Assembly: GCA_030407315.1 (NCBI GenBank)
Contig: JALQPE010001750.1
Coordinates: 1 to 64,000 of the forward strand
Source of the DNA: Asparagopsis taxiformis
Taxonomy: Eukaryota; Rhodophyta; Florideophyceae; Bonnemaisoniales; Bonnemaisoniaceae
DNA: 64,000 bases
Direction of reading: 5' to 3'
In this document: positions 51,421 to 62,100 of the stretch, in pieces
Layout of the letters: every line of letters starts with the position of its first letter
Position numbering within the stretch: position 1 is the stretch's first letter
The notes under the pieces: model-generated
What the model was told of the DNA's origin: nothing
What the model saw: only the letters and a program-made list of their open reading frames with translations
The model's database searches: none
Position numbers and translations under genes: made by a program

Positions 51421-53976
51421 CGTCCTGTAGGATACTGGTCGCGGAACTTAACCAAACCCGAAAGGGGATATTCTCCGAAAGAGCGCGACTGTCTCGCTGT
51501 AGTATGGGCAGTCACTACCCTCAGACCATACCTTGAGCAAACAAAGTTTGTGGTACGATCCGATCATAACGCGTTGCGTTGGTTGATGAATATCACCGAC
51601 CCATCCGGGCGCCTTTGCCGTTGGCGACTCCGCCTCTCAGAGTTTGACTACACCATAGTCTATCGCCCAGGTAGGGTTCACCAAGTACCAGACGCTTTAT
51701 CGCGTGTTGAAACGGAAGGGTTAGACCCACATCCAGTGGATGACGAAGTTCCCACACTCTTCGCGTATGATCTTACCCAGGAAGTAACTGTTACAGAAGA
51801 GATGAACCCTTGGTTCTTTGATGTGCTCATCGCGCGGAATTCCACTGACAAATCCCTAACGGGAATAAACCCAGCTGTCCTAACGACACACCCTCAGACA
51901 GAGGGTTGCGAACCGATAACACTCAACGAGTGGATTGAGGAACAACACTCCGATGACTTCTGTCAACAAGTATTTACCAGTCAGAAGCCTGACTCTCTCT
52001 TCTTTGAAGATGACCAAGGTGTCTTGCGACGTAAATCCACCCTTGACAATTCCCACCAAGTGGTTGTACCAAGAACACTCAGGCCCCGCCTGTTGAAGAT
52101 GTGTCATCACGACGTACTCGCGGGTCACCCCGGACAAAACCGTATGTATGAGACTATGCGTCTCTCGTATTATTGGCCTGCCATGGCCGCGGATATCACC
52201 GCTACGGTTGAACGTTGTCAGGCTTGCGCTAGAAACCGACTCAAGTTGCGTAGACACGCTAACACATTGAAACTATTCCCAGCTTCAGCACCGCTGGAAG
52301 AAGTCTCTATAGACTTATTAGACCCGTTGCCTAAAACAAAGAAGGGTAACCTTCACCTTTTAGTAATTACCTGTCGCTTCACGAAGCTTACTCAGGTTGT
52401 ACCATTACGCAGTATCACTGCTTACCATGTGGCTGTTGCCTTTTGCACCCATTGGGTTTTCAAGTACGGTCCCTCTAGGACGTTGCTTTCCGATAACGGA
52501 CCTCAGTTTGCTTCCAAACTTTTTCAGGCTGTTTGCCTGCAACTTGGAACAAAGAACTTATTCACAACAACCTACCACCCTCAGACCAACGGTCAGGTAG
52601 AACGGTATAACCGTACGTTGTTGAACATGTTACGCAACTACGTAAATGAGAACCAGAATGACTGGGATGTGTACGCACCAGCGTTGACTTACGCGTACAA
52701 TACGCACGTGCACCGAACGACAGGGACAACACCCTTTGACCTTATCTTAAGTAGACCTCCACCACCTTACTCCCTTCATCACTCAACGAGATCACGGCAA
52801 AACCCGGACGCTTTCTTGAAACAGGATTTCCTGCAGCGGATTGCTCACGCAATTTAAAAGGCCGGTCAACGGCTACAAGCCACGCAAGCGCGTTATAAAC
52901 GGGACTTTGACCGAAGGATCCGGAAGACCAAACGACTCCTTCAGGAGGGTGACTACGTCTACCTTGACAACCCCGAAGTACGGGAACGAAACAAGTTGAC
53001 GCCACTGGCGCAAGGACCTTTTAAGGTTGCTAAAGCCGGTAGGCGTACCGTCCATATTGAACGTGATGGACTTGTCGAACAAGTTAGCCAAGACCGCGTG
53101 ACGTATGCGTCACAACCTGAACAGGAAATACCGCACTCACGGTTAACTTCTAACGGAGCACCCGTACCTGCGGCAAGAACCGACGAGCAAGCCGCCAACA
53201 CGGTGCCGAGTATGGCGGAAGAACGACTACGTCGCGAGGCATCAGGTCCGCAGCGCGTACCTCTTCACACCGGACAACCCCCAGGTCACCCTGTAACCAA
53301 GCCTTTGTCATCCCGCTCCGCGGTTGAAGGTGATTCCGTAACTAACACACCGAGTATCGGTCCGAGACGAACCGTCTTTGAGGAGGGGGCCCAGGCTGAC
53401 ATACGTCGTAATAACAATGCTGCTTCACAGCCGATGTCCGCTCAACTTGACCTCGCCGAGGATGAAACTCTTGACACAATGCAGGAACCTGCTTCCCAAG
53501 ACGCCAACAAGACGTTCTCCCGGCTACGCCGATCAACCCATATGGCACCAACCGGAATAAGTCCGAAGAAGAATAGTCGTTCTCGTCGACAAACAAGAAT
53601 AAGCCGACCACACGGCATGGAAATATCCCAAGAAGCCACTTCGGCTGAGCCGATAAACCCTGCGGGTGACACGGCCAACACCGGGAGCAGACGACGCTCG
53701 TCGAGCCAAGAGGTTATACCCGAACCGGGAACTGTCTCCCAGAACCTGGAACCACCTGAGGAACAGGAATTCGCCATAGACGACTTGATCGATTATATCG
53801 TCGACGACGATCAGGAGGAATGGTTCCTCGTGAAGTGGTACGGGTACCGTGACCCTACGTGGACGCAACGGAACAACGTGCCAGACGAGCAAATATCTCG
53901 GTACTTCCGGAAAGTTGACCGCCCAGCGGGTAAGAAAACGTCTAAACGACGAACGGCCAAAAGGCGTGGTAAGTAG

Positions 53977-54307
53977 AACGGCAGAGCTGCCCCACAGCAA
54001 AGCTGTTGTACGCAAGAGCGTCAGTAGGAACGGCTAGTGATCGCGGCGTCACCGCTAATGAACACAAGGTTGAGCCGGTAAGACCCCACGAACAGCACCC
54101 GTCGGGTTGGCCAAATAACAAAAACCGCGAGCGGTAGAAATATGAAGCCAATCGGCGGAAGAAAAATTCCATAAAAACAACAAAAACATTCCAAATTTTA
54201 ATGGGAGACATGACAAAGCCGCACACGGCGCATGGATGAACGATCTAACATGAGAGTGAAACGCAAATGCGTATAAGAAGGTAAACCCGGTTACGGAAGG
54301 AAGACGT
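53977..54307. other. Gap between E2 pol and its antisense ORF
   Basis: 331 bp between two converging stop codons. It is AT-rich at 54110-54200 and contains no ORF or repeat of note. Transcripts from both strands would have to end or overlap here. Confidence 0.5.
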
Positions 54308-55732
54308 CTAACGTCGGAAGTTGTCGGAGGGACGGGGACGCTGATGCGAAGGGTAGGAAGAGGTTGGCCTCAATGACCGGTTGGTCGGATGTTGAGCTGT
54401 AGAACGACGAGTGTCACGAGGACGAATGCGTCCAGCATCCCGACGGGAAGTGGTTAAACGAGCCGGTGGGCGATGATGAGGCACAGCAGGGACTGAAGGA
54501 ACCGATACAGTTGGAGAATTGGTGACCACCTCATCGGACATATCCGGAGACTCCTCCCTCACGGGATCCCGTGCTTCGATGCGCTGAAGCAACGGCGGAG
54601 TCGTGTTAACTGGAGAAGCGCGCCGGGCGCGGACGTTTCGACCATCGTCGCGCTCAGCGGGAGAACGATCCCGACGACGACCGGATATCCCTCCTCGAGG
54701 TTGAATACTAGCTGGAGTCTCCAGGGCGTGTGTCGTATCCCTACCCCGCTCATGCGGTATGCGCCTACGCGCAAGATCCTGAAGCTCTCGGACTCTTGTT
54801 ACTAGTTCATCAAACGTCTTATGCCTCGCAGTTAAGTCCTTTTCCAATTTTGACACCTTCTCTTCCGCTAAGCGGCGACCTGTACGCTCTGCGCGATAGC
54901 GCGTTACTGCAGCATCCCGTCGCTCGCGACTCTCCTTGTACCGGGTACCCAACGTGACACACGTTAACGCCAAAGTATCCAACGCATTGCGAACGGGGTA
55001 ACCGTCATCCCGTGGATGAAACACCGACGAAAGTTGGCCATCACCAAGACTTTCCGCCAATTGGCGAACATTCGTAACCGATAATAACTGCGCCGCAGAC
55101 AAACTGGATCCAAGAACATCCGCGCGAGCGGTAGCAAGACCGACCGTACCGTCATCCTCGAGTGACTGACCGGATTGACGGTCTGGTGACAGAAACGGCG
55201 CTGCCGTAGAAGCCGGAAGACCCGGACGGGTAGAGCGAGAAAGATCCAGTGGGGCTGGTGGAGGGACAACTGCCGGGGGTTCCATCGCTTCGTAAGAAGC
55301 TGGCTCTACAGGAGCAGTTGGATGAGGGGAGACGCCGGAATCGGCTGGACGATAATGACTAGCAGGTGTCGAACGCCCAGGGCGTGGAACGTGCATCTCC
55401 CGTTCGGGTTTGTACATGTAGTCCTCCAAATCTCCGTCGGAGTAACTTGGCGGGTCGACCGTAAGATAGCCGTCCTCGGCAAATTCACCGTCCCGACGAA
55501 ACGGAGGAGTCTCAACCACAGTCCCGTCCCGGGTAGTATATGCCGCGGCCTTCGCCGGTTTGAAGGGTAAACTCGGATGCGAGTAAAGGAAGATCTTCTC
55601 GGGCGCAACGCCTTCGATTGTACAAGCAATCTCCTCTATACCATCGATGGTCTTGTAAAAAGCCTCGAGGAGGTCGATGATAACCTTCACATCTACGCTA
55701 CGCGTCTTCGGTACAACCGGTGATAACGGCAT
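54308..55732 (-). CDS. Antisense ORF (aORF) of E2
   Basis: 474 residues from the ATG at 55732. The N-terminal block (EGVAPEKIFLYS; RDGTVVETPPFRRDGEFAEDGY; residues about 42-92) aligns with E1 at GVAPEKVVIYR and RDGTVAELPPYRRDGEFTEDGY. A Pro-rich linker follows. Then comes a helical domain (QLLSVTNVRQLAESLGDGQLS; about 207-227) matching E1 LLSIPHVRRLADDLGDG, a coiled coil (about 260-320) and an Arg/Pro-rich basic tail. The low-complexity and central blocks of E1 are missing at its start, either by natural shortness or because E3 cut it. Conservation of protein blocks between E1 and E2 indicates selection on this strand. Function unknown. Confidence 0.8.
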   Translation of the reverse strand: MPLSPVVPKTRSVDVKVIIDLLEAFYKTIDGIEEIACTIEGVAPEKIFLYSHPSLPFKPAKAAAYTTRDGTVVETPPFRRDGEFAEDGYLTVDPPSYSDGDLEDYMYKPEREMHVPRPGRSTPASHYRPADSGVSPHPTAPVEPASYEAMEPPAVVPPPAPLDLSRSTRPGLPASTAAPFLSPDRQSGQSLEDDGTVGLATARADVLGSSLSAAQLLSVTNVRQLAESLGDGQLSSVFHPRDDGYPVRNALDTLALTCVTLGTRYKESRERRDAAVTRYRAERTGRRLAEEKVSKLEKDLTARHKTFDELVTRVRELQDLARRRIPHERGRDTTHALETPASIQPRGGISGRRRDRSPAERDDGRNVRARRASPVNTTPPLLQRIEARDPVREESPDMSDEVVTNSPTVSVPSVPAVPHHRPPARLTTSRRDAGRIRPRDTRRSTAQHPTNRSLRPTSSYPSHQRPRPSDNFRR

Positions 55733-56541
55733 TGTGGTGCAATTTAAGTTGGTCGATGGAACCGATGCGAGCGCGCGCGTTTACGTTAGTCCGCAAGCAT
55801 CCGTTTGAGTTAGTTTAGTAAGCGAGCGTACGCGTGGCGCCTTGATTACGTGTCACGGAGCGTCAAAGCGAGCGCGTGCGCGCGTACGTTGCCACGAAAC
55901 CGCGAGCCGCGCCACATGTAGCGATTTCCGCGAATTTCCCTTTATTTCCCTTTTTTGGGTTTTTTAGGACGAAAGTCTTTTTCCCAAAATATTTCCCTTT
56001 TTGCGTGCGAGCGTGCGGCCGCCGCCGGCCGGCCACACAAGGACAGCCTGTCCCAAGTAAGTTAGCTATTAGTGGTCCCATGGCTTCGCACCCTACCAAT
56101 AAACAGTCAGCACTTTCGCAGCTACGAGTTAAGCGTTGAGCGCGTCGCGAGGACCGATTGCGTTACGACGTTGCGTGCGGATTGCTCACGATCGCCGACG
56201 TACGTGCGCGCGCGCCGCGTTTACCGACCGTCGAATTGCGTCGCACCGCGAGACCGCGCGTTGCGTCGCATACCGCTAGGCCAGGGATTTACGACCCCTG
56301 CGTGGATCGTGTTGAGCTCGAGTTTACTCGGTGATCTCACCCTGAGATCACGGCTTGCGCCGGCCCGCGAATCCCGTGTTGCGATCGACCCTGCGCGTTC
56401 CGCCGTTGTACCACCCGATCGCTAGCGCGACCGAGCGACGTGCGAAACGCAAGTTCACGAGCGCGTTACGGTTCAACACGCCCTGAAAAGGCAAGCGATT
56501 CTAGAACTCTCTTAGTGACCGCCATCCCGGCTGGTCCTACA
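55733..56541 (+). repeat. 5' LTR of E3, left edge uncertain
   Basis: Ends CCTACA at 56541, two bases before the primer-binding site, as in E1 and E2 which end CTACA. The start is 55733 (809 bp) or 55851 (691 bp, with TTACG as the predicted duplication). No TATA box is seen, unlike E1 and E2. Confidence 0.65.
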
Positions 56542-56543
56542 AC

Positions 56544-56561
56544 TGGTCTCTCGACCTAGAA
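56544..56561 (+). other. Primer-binding site of E3
   Basis: TGGTCTCTCGACCTAGAA, identical to the sites of E1 and E2 although the LTRs are not similar. Confidence 0.85.
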
Positions 56562-57117
56562 TTGCGCGAACCGACGTGCGAACTCAGCGAAGAACAGAAA
56601 CTCCGCTTGGGGAAACACGGGACGCCAAACCTATCGCTTACTCTAATTCTTCTTTTATCCGTTCGTCGTGCGCGACAGCGAGGGCGATTGACGCGTGCGC
56701 GCGTATCGCTATCCCGGAAGCGGTGCTATAGCCTCTCTGGTTTGTATAACTACCCTACCTCTACTACGACGATTCGCAGCGCGGAACGACGCGATCGACG
56801 ACGCAGCGCGTGCGCGCGCTAGTTCGCAACCCTAACGCGGGTTCGGCGGTGCCGAAAATATTGGGTTCGCAGACGATCGAGACCCGTCTTTGCGCGTTCC
56901 GAGCGAGGAAGAAGCCCTCCTGCGAGCGAACTCGTCCCCCTCACCCCTACTACGCGCGCCCGATACGCAGACAATTTTCGGGAAGCGCTTCCCTTTTTAC
57001 TTGCCAATTTTTCGACGCGCCGACGCGAGATTTTGACGCGCGCCGAATTCCCCTTTCTCCTTCCCCATCATCCCTTTTTCCCTTTTCCCTAGGCGACGAT
57101 CGAACGCGACCGCGCCG
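56562..57117. other. Leader of E3 between primer-binding site and gag
   Basis: 556 bp without a supported gene, the place for packaging and dimerisation signals. It is C/G-rich with pyrimidine runs near 57045-57090 just before the gag ATG. Short ORFs are likely chance. Confidence 0.5.
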
Positions 57118-59154
57118 ATGGATCCCCCTACGCGCGAGCGATCGAACGCGCCGACCGAACCGCCGCCAGTCGCGTCGCAAACGCACGCAGTCGACGCCCT
57201 GGTCGCTTCACACATCCCTGACCCTACCGCTTCCCCGTGGCCGCCGCTACCGACGCAAGCGCTCGCGAGCATTGACGACGACGCGCAAACGTCCGACGAT
57301 GGCGCCGCAACGAAGCGCGAGGCCGAGTTCCGCGTTTCCGACGTGCACGCTACGCCGTCCGCAACGCTTCCGAGCTTGGTTCGACAAGTAGTGGACGACC
57401 CTACGTTCCAATGCATGCTCCAGGCAGAAGTCCGAGCGGCTGTGGACCGCGCCATCAAGGGCCAATCACGTGGATTGACGGCTCAGATGAGGGCGCAAGT
57501 CCACAACCTAATCGTCACTACGATGGACTCCCGCGAGGAGCACAATACCGACCGCGCGAGCGCCGTTACGCGCGAAAACCGAACGCGAACCACAGCGCGC
57601 GTGACTCCGACGAACTACGCGCGTAACGCGGATCCCGAAGGATGGCTGGAACTGGCGCGCCAGGATCTGTCATTCGACGATCACCCGCGCTCGAATAGCG
57701 ACGACGGACCCGCGCACCCCGGGCTGGTAGAGATCCAGCCGTTGAACGAGCTGTTCACGCGCGCGCTTTCGTACCGCACGTATCGCTTGCGAAATACGGA
57801 CCGCGCGTTTAATCGGGACATCGCGAGCGAACTGGCCAACACCGCGAAGATGGTGCGCCATTCGATGCAAGGAGAGAATTTCACGGGCACTGACGGAATC
57901 GCGGTACTATCGTTTCTGAAGTACTTCAAGAGCGCATGCGACGACACCGGCGTATCCGAAGGCGCAGCGCTTCCGATTCTCAAGTATTTCCTGGCCGACG
58001 AAGCGCGCGACACGTTCCAAACGTACGTGGGACGAACGTTCCGAGGAGCGCGCGCGGGCGTCGATTCGATTACGTGCTACGCGGAAGCCGTTCAGTGGCT
58101 CTTACTAACCTACGCGCGCGAAGGCGACGTTGCGCAAGCGTACCGCGACGTGGCGCAACAAACGCAAGACCCGAAGGAAACCGAAACGCAATTCGCTACG
58201 CGATTACGACGACGAGCGCTGCGCTGCGGCGACGCGTTTAGCGAGCGAACGCTTGTTTCTATTTTCGTCGATGGTCTACGCCCCTACGCGCAACACCTCG
58301 TGCGGGACGCGCTGTCTCGTGACCCGCGGCGATACACCTTTCGAGAGCTAGTCTCTATGGCGCAGAGCCACGGGGACACGCACCGAGCGATGACGCCGAC
58401 AACGAGCGCGCGACCGCTACTGCGACGAACGCCTGCGCTCTACGTAGACGAGGACGAGACACCGATGATGCAAGCTCTGACCGTGGGGCACACCCCGCCA
58501 TCAGGCTTCTCATCGCCAAACGTCTCAACCTCCGCCGCGACACCGCACGCTCCGCGCGAACGGAAGTTCTCGACTCCGAGCCCCATGCGAAGTCCGACCT
58601 CGCTTGGCACTCCTTCGTCGAATTACCGCACGCCACGCTCGCGCGACGCCTCGCCCGCCGACCGCTCACGACGCACTGCGCATACCGACGACCGGGAACG
58701 CGAACGCGCGGGACCGTACACGGCGCACATACCGCGCGCGACTTACCCACCGCCCATCGTGAGGCAGACGGCACCGGCCGACACGTCTCGCACGGCAGCG
58801 TTCCGATGCCTGTTATGCAGGAAGTTCGGGCACCCGATGGTGAATTGTCCACTGCTCTCGTCCGAGCAGCAGGCCGCGATTCGCGAAATGCATAGCCACG
58901 CGCGCCTAACGCCCGAAGAACTGAACCTGCAGCGCAACGTTCAGGTCTTCGAAGTCTCTGCGCACGCCGACGCGAACGAGAGCGAGCGACAGCGCGTCGA
59001 CGGCAACGAGCGAACGCGCGAAAACGAGGGCGCACGCGAGCGTGAGCGCGAAAACGATCGGACGCGCGAATACGACGCGCATGACGGCGAGCAGCTCACG
59101 CCCCACTCGGTTCGTTTTGCAGAAGACCCGGGAAACGCCTACGAGGAGCCGTAG
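57118..59154 (+). CDS. gag: Gag polyprotein of E3
   Basis: 678 residues from the ATG at 57118. The N terminus is low-complexity. A capsid-like core (ENFTGTDGIAVLSFLKYFKSACDDTGVSEG; about 245-275, given here by its ends E and G) parallels the DGTEPIDILRFLAEFQDACDSCGVSEG block of E1. The zinc knuckle CLLCRKFGHPMVNC is at about 564-577. The C-terminal 100 residues are charged, with repeated RE/NE pairs. The frame is intact. Its last 10 codons overlap the pol frame through a -1 frameshift signal. Confidence 0.92.
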   Translation: MDPPTRERSNAPTEPPPVASQTHAVDALVASHIPDPTASPWPPLPTQALASIDDDAQTSDDGAATKREAEFRVSDVHATPSATLPSLVRQVVDDPTFQCMLQAEVRAAVDRAIKGQSRGLTAQMRAQVHNLIVTTMDSREEHNTDRASAVTRENRTRTTARVTPTNYARNADPEGWLELARQDLSFDDHPRSNSDDGPAHPGLVEIQPLNELFTRALSYRTYRLRNTDRAFNRDIASELANTAKMVRHSMQGENFTGTDGIAVLSFLKYFKSACDDTGVSEGAALPILKYFLADEARDTFQTYVGRTFRGARAGVDSITCYAEAVQWLLLTYAREGDVAQAYRDVAQQTQDPKETETQFATRLRRRALRCGDAFSERTLVSIFVDGLRPYAQHLVRDALSRDPRRYTFRELVSMAQSHGDTHRAMTPTTSARPLLRRTPALYVDEDETPMMQALTVGHTPPSGFSSPNVSTSAATPHAPRERKFSTPSPMRSPTSLGTPSSNYRTPRSRDASPADRSRRTAHTDDRERERAGPYTAHIPRATYPPPIVRQTAPADTSRTAAFRCLLCRKFGHPMVNCPLLSSEQQAAIREMHSHARLTPEELNLQRNVQVFEVSAHADANESERQRVDGNERTRENEGARERERENDRTREYDAHDGEQLTPHSVRFAEDPGNAYEEP

Positions 59155-59172
59155 CGGGTGGGCCGGCTCCTC
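59130..59172 (+). promoter_or_regulatory. Gag-pol -1 frameshift signal of E3
   Basis: The canonical slippery heptamer GGGAAAC (59130-59136) is in the right phase (gag codons GGA AAC). It is followed by a 6-nt spacer and a perfect 9-bp stem, GAGGAGCCG (59143-59151) with CGGCTCCTC (59164-59172), loop 12 nt. The gag stop TAG is in the loop. Pol is open in the -1 frame from here to 63404. Confidence 0.85.
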
Positions 59173-62100
59173 CTCACTCAACGGATACGCGACGCGCGAC
59201 GACGCAACCACCGCGCGAAAAACCGCCTCCGTTACCACCCGAAACAGTGGTCCTGTTTCAGACCCCTACCGCGAACTACAAACTCGAGACCCGCGTCGGG
59301 TATAATCAACGCACGGCCACCGCGGTGACCGCCGTGCTTGATACTGGCGCAGGCCCGAGCCTCATTCGCGAAAACGTACTAGGCGCCGACTGGAAGCGCC
59401 ACGCTACGCCGCCGACGCTGCGCTGCGCGATTATCGACGCGAACGGACGACGCCTCGCGCCAAACGCGTCGCTGCGACTTAGCGTTTTTCTAGGTGCCCG
59501 AGCGCATCTCCAAACCTTTTTGGTGATGCCACGCTTATCCGTCCCATGTATCTTGGGAGCAGACTTCATCGACCGCGTAGTCGAAATTATCTACACTGGA
59601 CCGCAGCGCGCGTTGCGAACCCGCTATGGCGACCACGTCCCGATGCTTCCGCGTACGCCGACGAAACCGCGCCGCGCGCCGACCGCGAAGACGACCCGAC
59701 CCACAAGCTTCGCGCCTATTCGCGCTGCGCGCCGCACATCGATTCCGCCGAACGCGTCGCGAGCGATCGACGTTACCACGAGCGCTGAAGGGCGCTGCAT
59801 CATAGTTCCCGCGACTAACCTCTACGCGCAGAAACTACTCCGTTTAACCAACGGGGAGACGCTGGTTCGAAGGAATGTACCCTTCCGAGTACAGGTACAC
59901 AACGCTGGCACTCGTCTACAAGTATTGCCCAAAGGCATGAAGGTAGGCACCGCCGTGCCCAACCCCGTGGGATGTCTACAAGTCGCTCAGGAAGCGCCGG
60001 ACCCGCAAGACCGACCGCCCGACGACGCGACGCGACGCAACGTTACGACACCGCCGGACCCGCGCGAGACCGACGAAACTGCGAGCGCGACGCCGTCTTG
60101 GGAAGAACTCTTACGCGCGACGCTACGCGACGAGCGAGTAGACGACGACCTGCACGCGGAAATTATCGAGATGCTACGAAAGCATGAGCGCATGTGGAGC
60201 GGCACGCTGGGAGCCATTCACGCGACGGAGCACCGCATCGAGCTGGTTCCGGGGGCGACCCCCGTGAACCAACCGCCGTATCGCGCCGGACACGCGTCGC
60301 GCGAGATTATCCGTACGCAAGTGGAGAAGATGCTCCGCGCTGGGGTAATCGAACCCGCTACGTCGGAATGGGCGAGCCCGGTCGTGGTCGTACCTAAGAA
60401 GGACGGGACCTCCCGCTTCTGCATTGACTACCGCCGCTTGAACGCCGCCACCGTGAAGGACGCGTACCCGATTCCGCGCATGGACGATTGCGTCGATTCG
60501 CTCGGTTACGCGACAGTTTTCACGACGCTGGACTGCAACTCGGGATACTGGCAAATCCCAGTGGCGCACGCCGACCGCGATAAGACTACGTTTACGTCGC
60601 ACGTCGGTACGTACCGCTTTCGCCGCATGCCTTTCGGACTTTCGAACGCGCCCGCGACGTTTCAGCGCGCGCTCGACATTTTGCTCGCGAACGTGAAGTG
60701 GCAACATTGCCTTGTCTACCTGGATGACGTAATCATCTTCTCCGCCGACGTAAACGCGCACGTGCACCACGTCGACGAGATACTGGGAATCCTCGGACGC
60801 GCAGGCGTTTCGCTGAAATTCGCGAAGACCGAGTTCTTCAGGCGCTCGGTGGACTACCTGGGACATACTATTTCGCCTGGAAAGCTCTCCGTACCGACGA
60901 CGAAGTGCGACGCGCTGCGCGATGCGACGTACCCGACGACGAAGACGCAGCTGAGAAGTTTCCTAGGAACTTGCAATGTATACCGCCGATTCGTCGAAAA
61001 ATTCGCGTTCGTCGCGGCGCCGCTTACGCAGTTGCTAAAGAAGGACCAAGGAGACAACTTACCCGCGCCGACGCCGGAGCAAACGCGCGCGTTCGAATCA
61101 TTGCGACAAGCGATGTTGTCTCCGCCAATCCTCCGTCTACCGCGCGAAGGACACCCGTATGTGCTCGATACAGACGCGTCGCAAGGGCAAATCGGATGCG
61201 CGCTACTTCAGCTAGACGCGGACGACGACGTACTACATCCAGTCGGATACTGGTCGCGCACGCTTAACGACGCAGAGCGCAACTATTCGACGACGGAACG
61301 CGAGTGCCTCGCTGTCGTATGGGCAGTTTTGCTATTACGCGCATATTTGGAAGGACGGAAGTTCACGGTTCGCACCGACCATAATTCGTTGCGTTGGATC
61401 CTGAACATGACGTCCGCGGAAGGACGACTCGCGCGCTGGAGATTGCGACTCGCCGAGTTCGAATTCGACGTCGAATACAAAAAGGGAAAACGCCACGTTA
61501 TCGCCGACGCGCTCTCGCGAATGGCCACGCGAAGCTGCGACGAGACGGAAATACCGGACGAGATACCCTGCTTCGGCGCCGCGAACATCGTCGAACCGCA
61601 CGCGAACGCATGCGACCGAACCGACGCTGCGCTATTATGCGACTACGCAGAATACTACCCGAGCTTGGCCTGCCTACTGGCAACTCGGTCGTGTATCGAG
61701 CCGCCCGTATCCACTGACGAGTGGATTCGCGAACAGGCGACGGACGAATTCTGCCAGAACGCGAGACGCGACGTCGAAACCGCGCCGCGTTCACGCTTCC
61801 ATCTGTCCCCCGACGGGATACTAATGAGGACCGCTCCGCTCGACGACGCGACGCAGATAGTTGTGCCCGAAGCGATAAAAGGACGTATTCTGCGAGCGAA
61901 CCATTACGCGGTAACTGCAGGGCACCCGGGCGCGCGACGCATGTACGACGCAATTCGACGCGCGTATTACTGGCCGATGATGAGCGTAGACGTCTACACC
62001 ACGGTGAGACAATGCGATGCGTGCGCGCGCAACCGCGTTACGCAATATCGCCATACGAACGCCCTGAAGCTATTCCCCGCGACGCGCCCGCTCGAAGACG

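Larger units (their letters stand above)
48405..53976 (+). pseudogene. pol: Pol polyprotein of E2, interrupted by a solo LTR, one frameshift and one stop
   Basis: Protease has VMDTGSGPS near 48670. After a seven-C run at 49107-49113 the frame changes by one extra C. RT (49114 onward) has YLDDV near 50050. RNase H (VDTDAS near 50507) is split at 50568/51416 by a solo LTR; removing 50569-51415 plus one GCTAT copy restores the frame. Integrase shows the HH-CC finger (52105-52235), LLSDNGPQF near 52490 and GQVERYNRT near 52595. A glycine after the first catalytic Asp motif is Asp (LLDPLP), unlike E1. TAA at 52855-52857 is the only nonsense codon. The C-terminal chromodomain (WFLVKWYGYRDPTW; near 53820-53865) should steer integration to marked chromatin. 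Confidence 0.9.
45699..55732 (+). mobile_element. Ty3/gypsy retrotransposon E2, incomplete in window
   Basis: Forward-oriented relative of E1: 5' LTR, primer-binding site, gag, pol with chromodomain, then an antisense ORF. No 3' LTR is found before the CG-rich element E3 starts at 55733-55851, so E3 seems to have inserted into the antisense ORF region. E2 itself sits in E4 and carries an 847-bp solo LTR in its RNase H coding region. Coding breaks other than insertions are only one frameshift and one stop. Confidence 0.85.
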
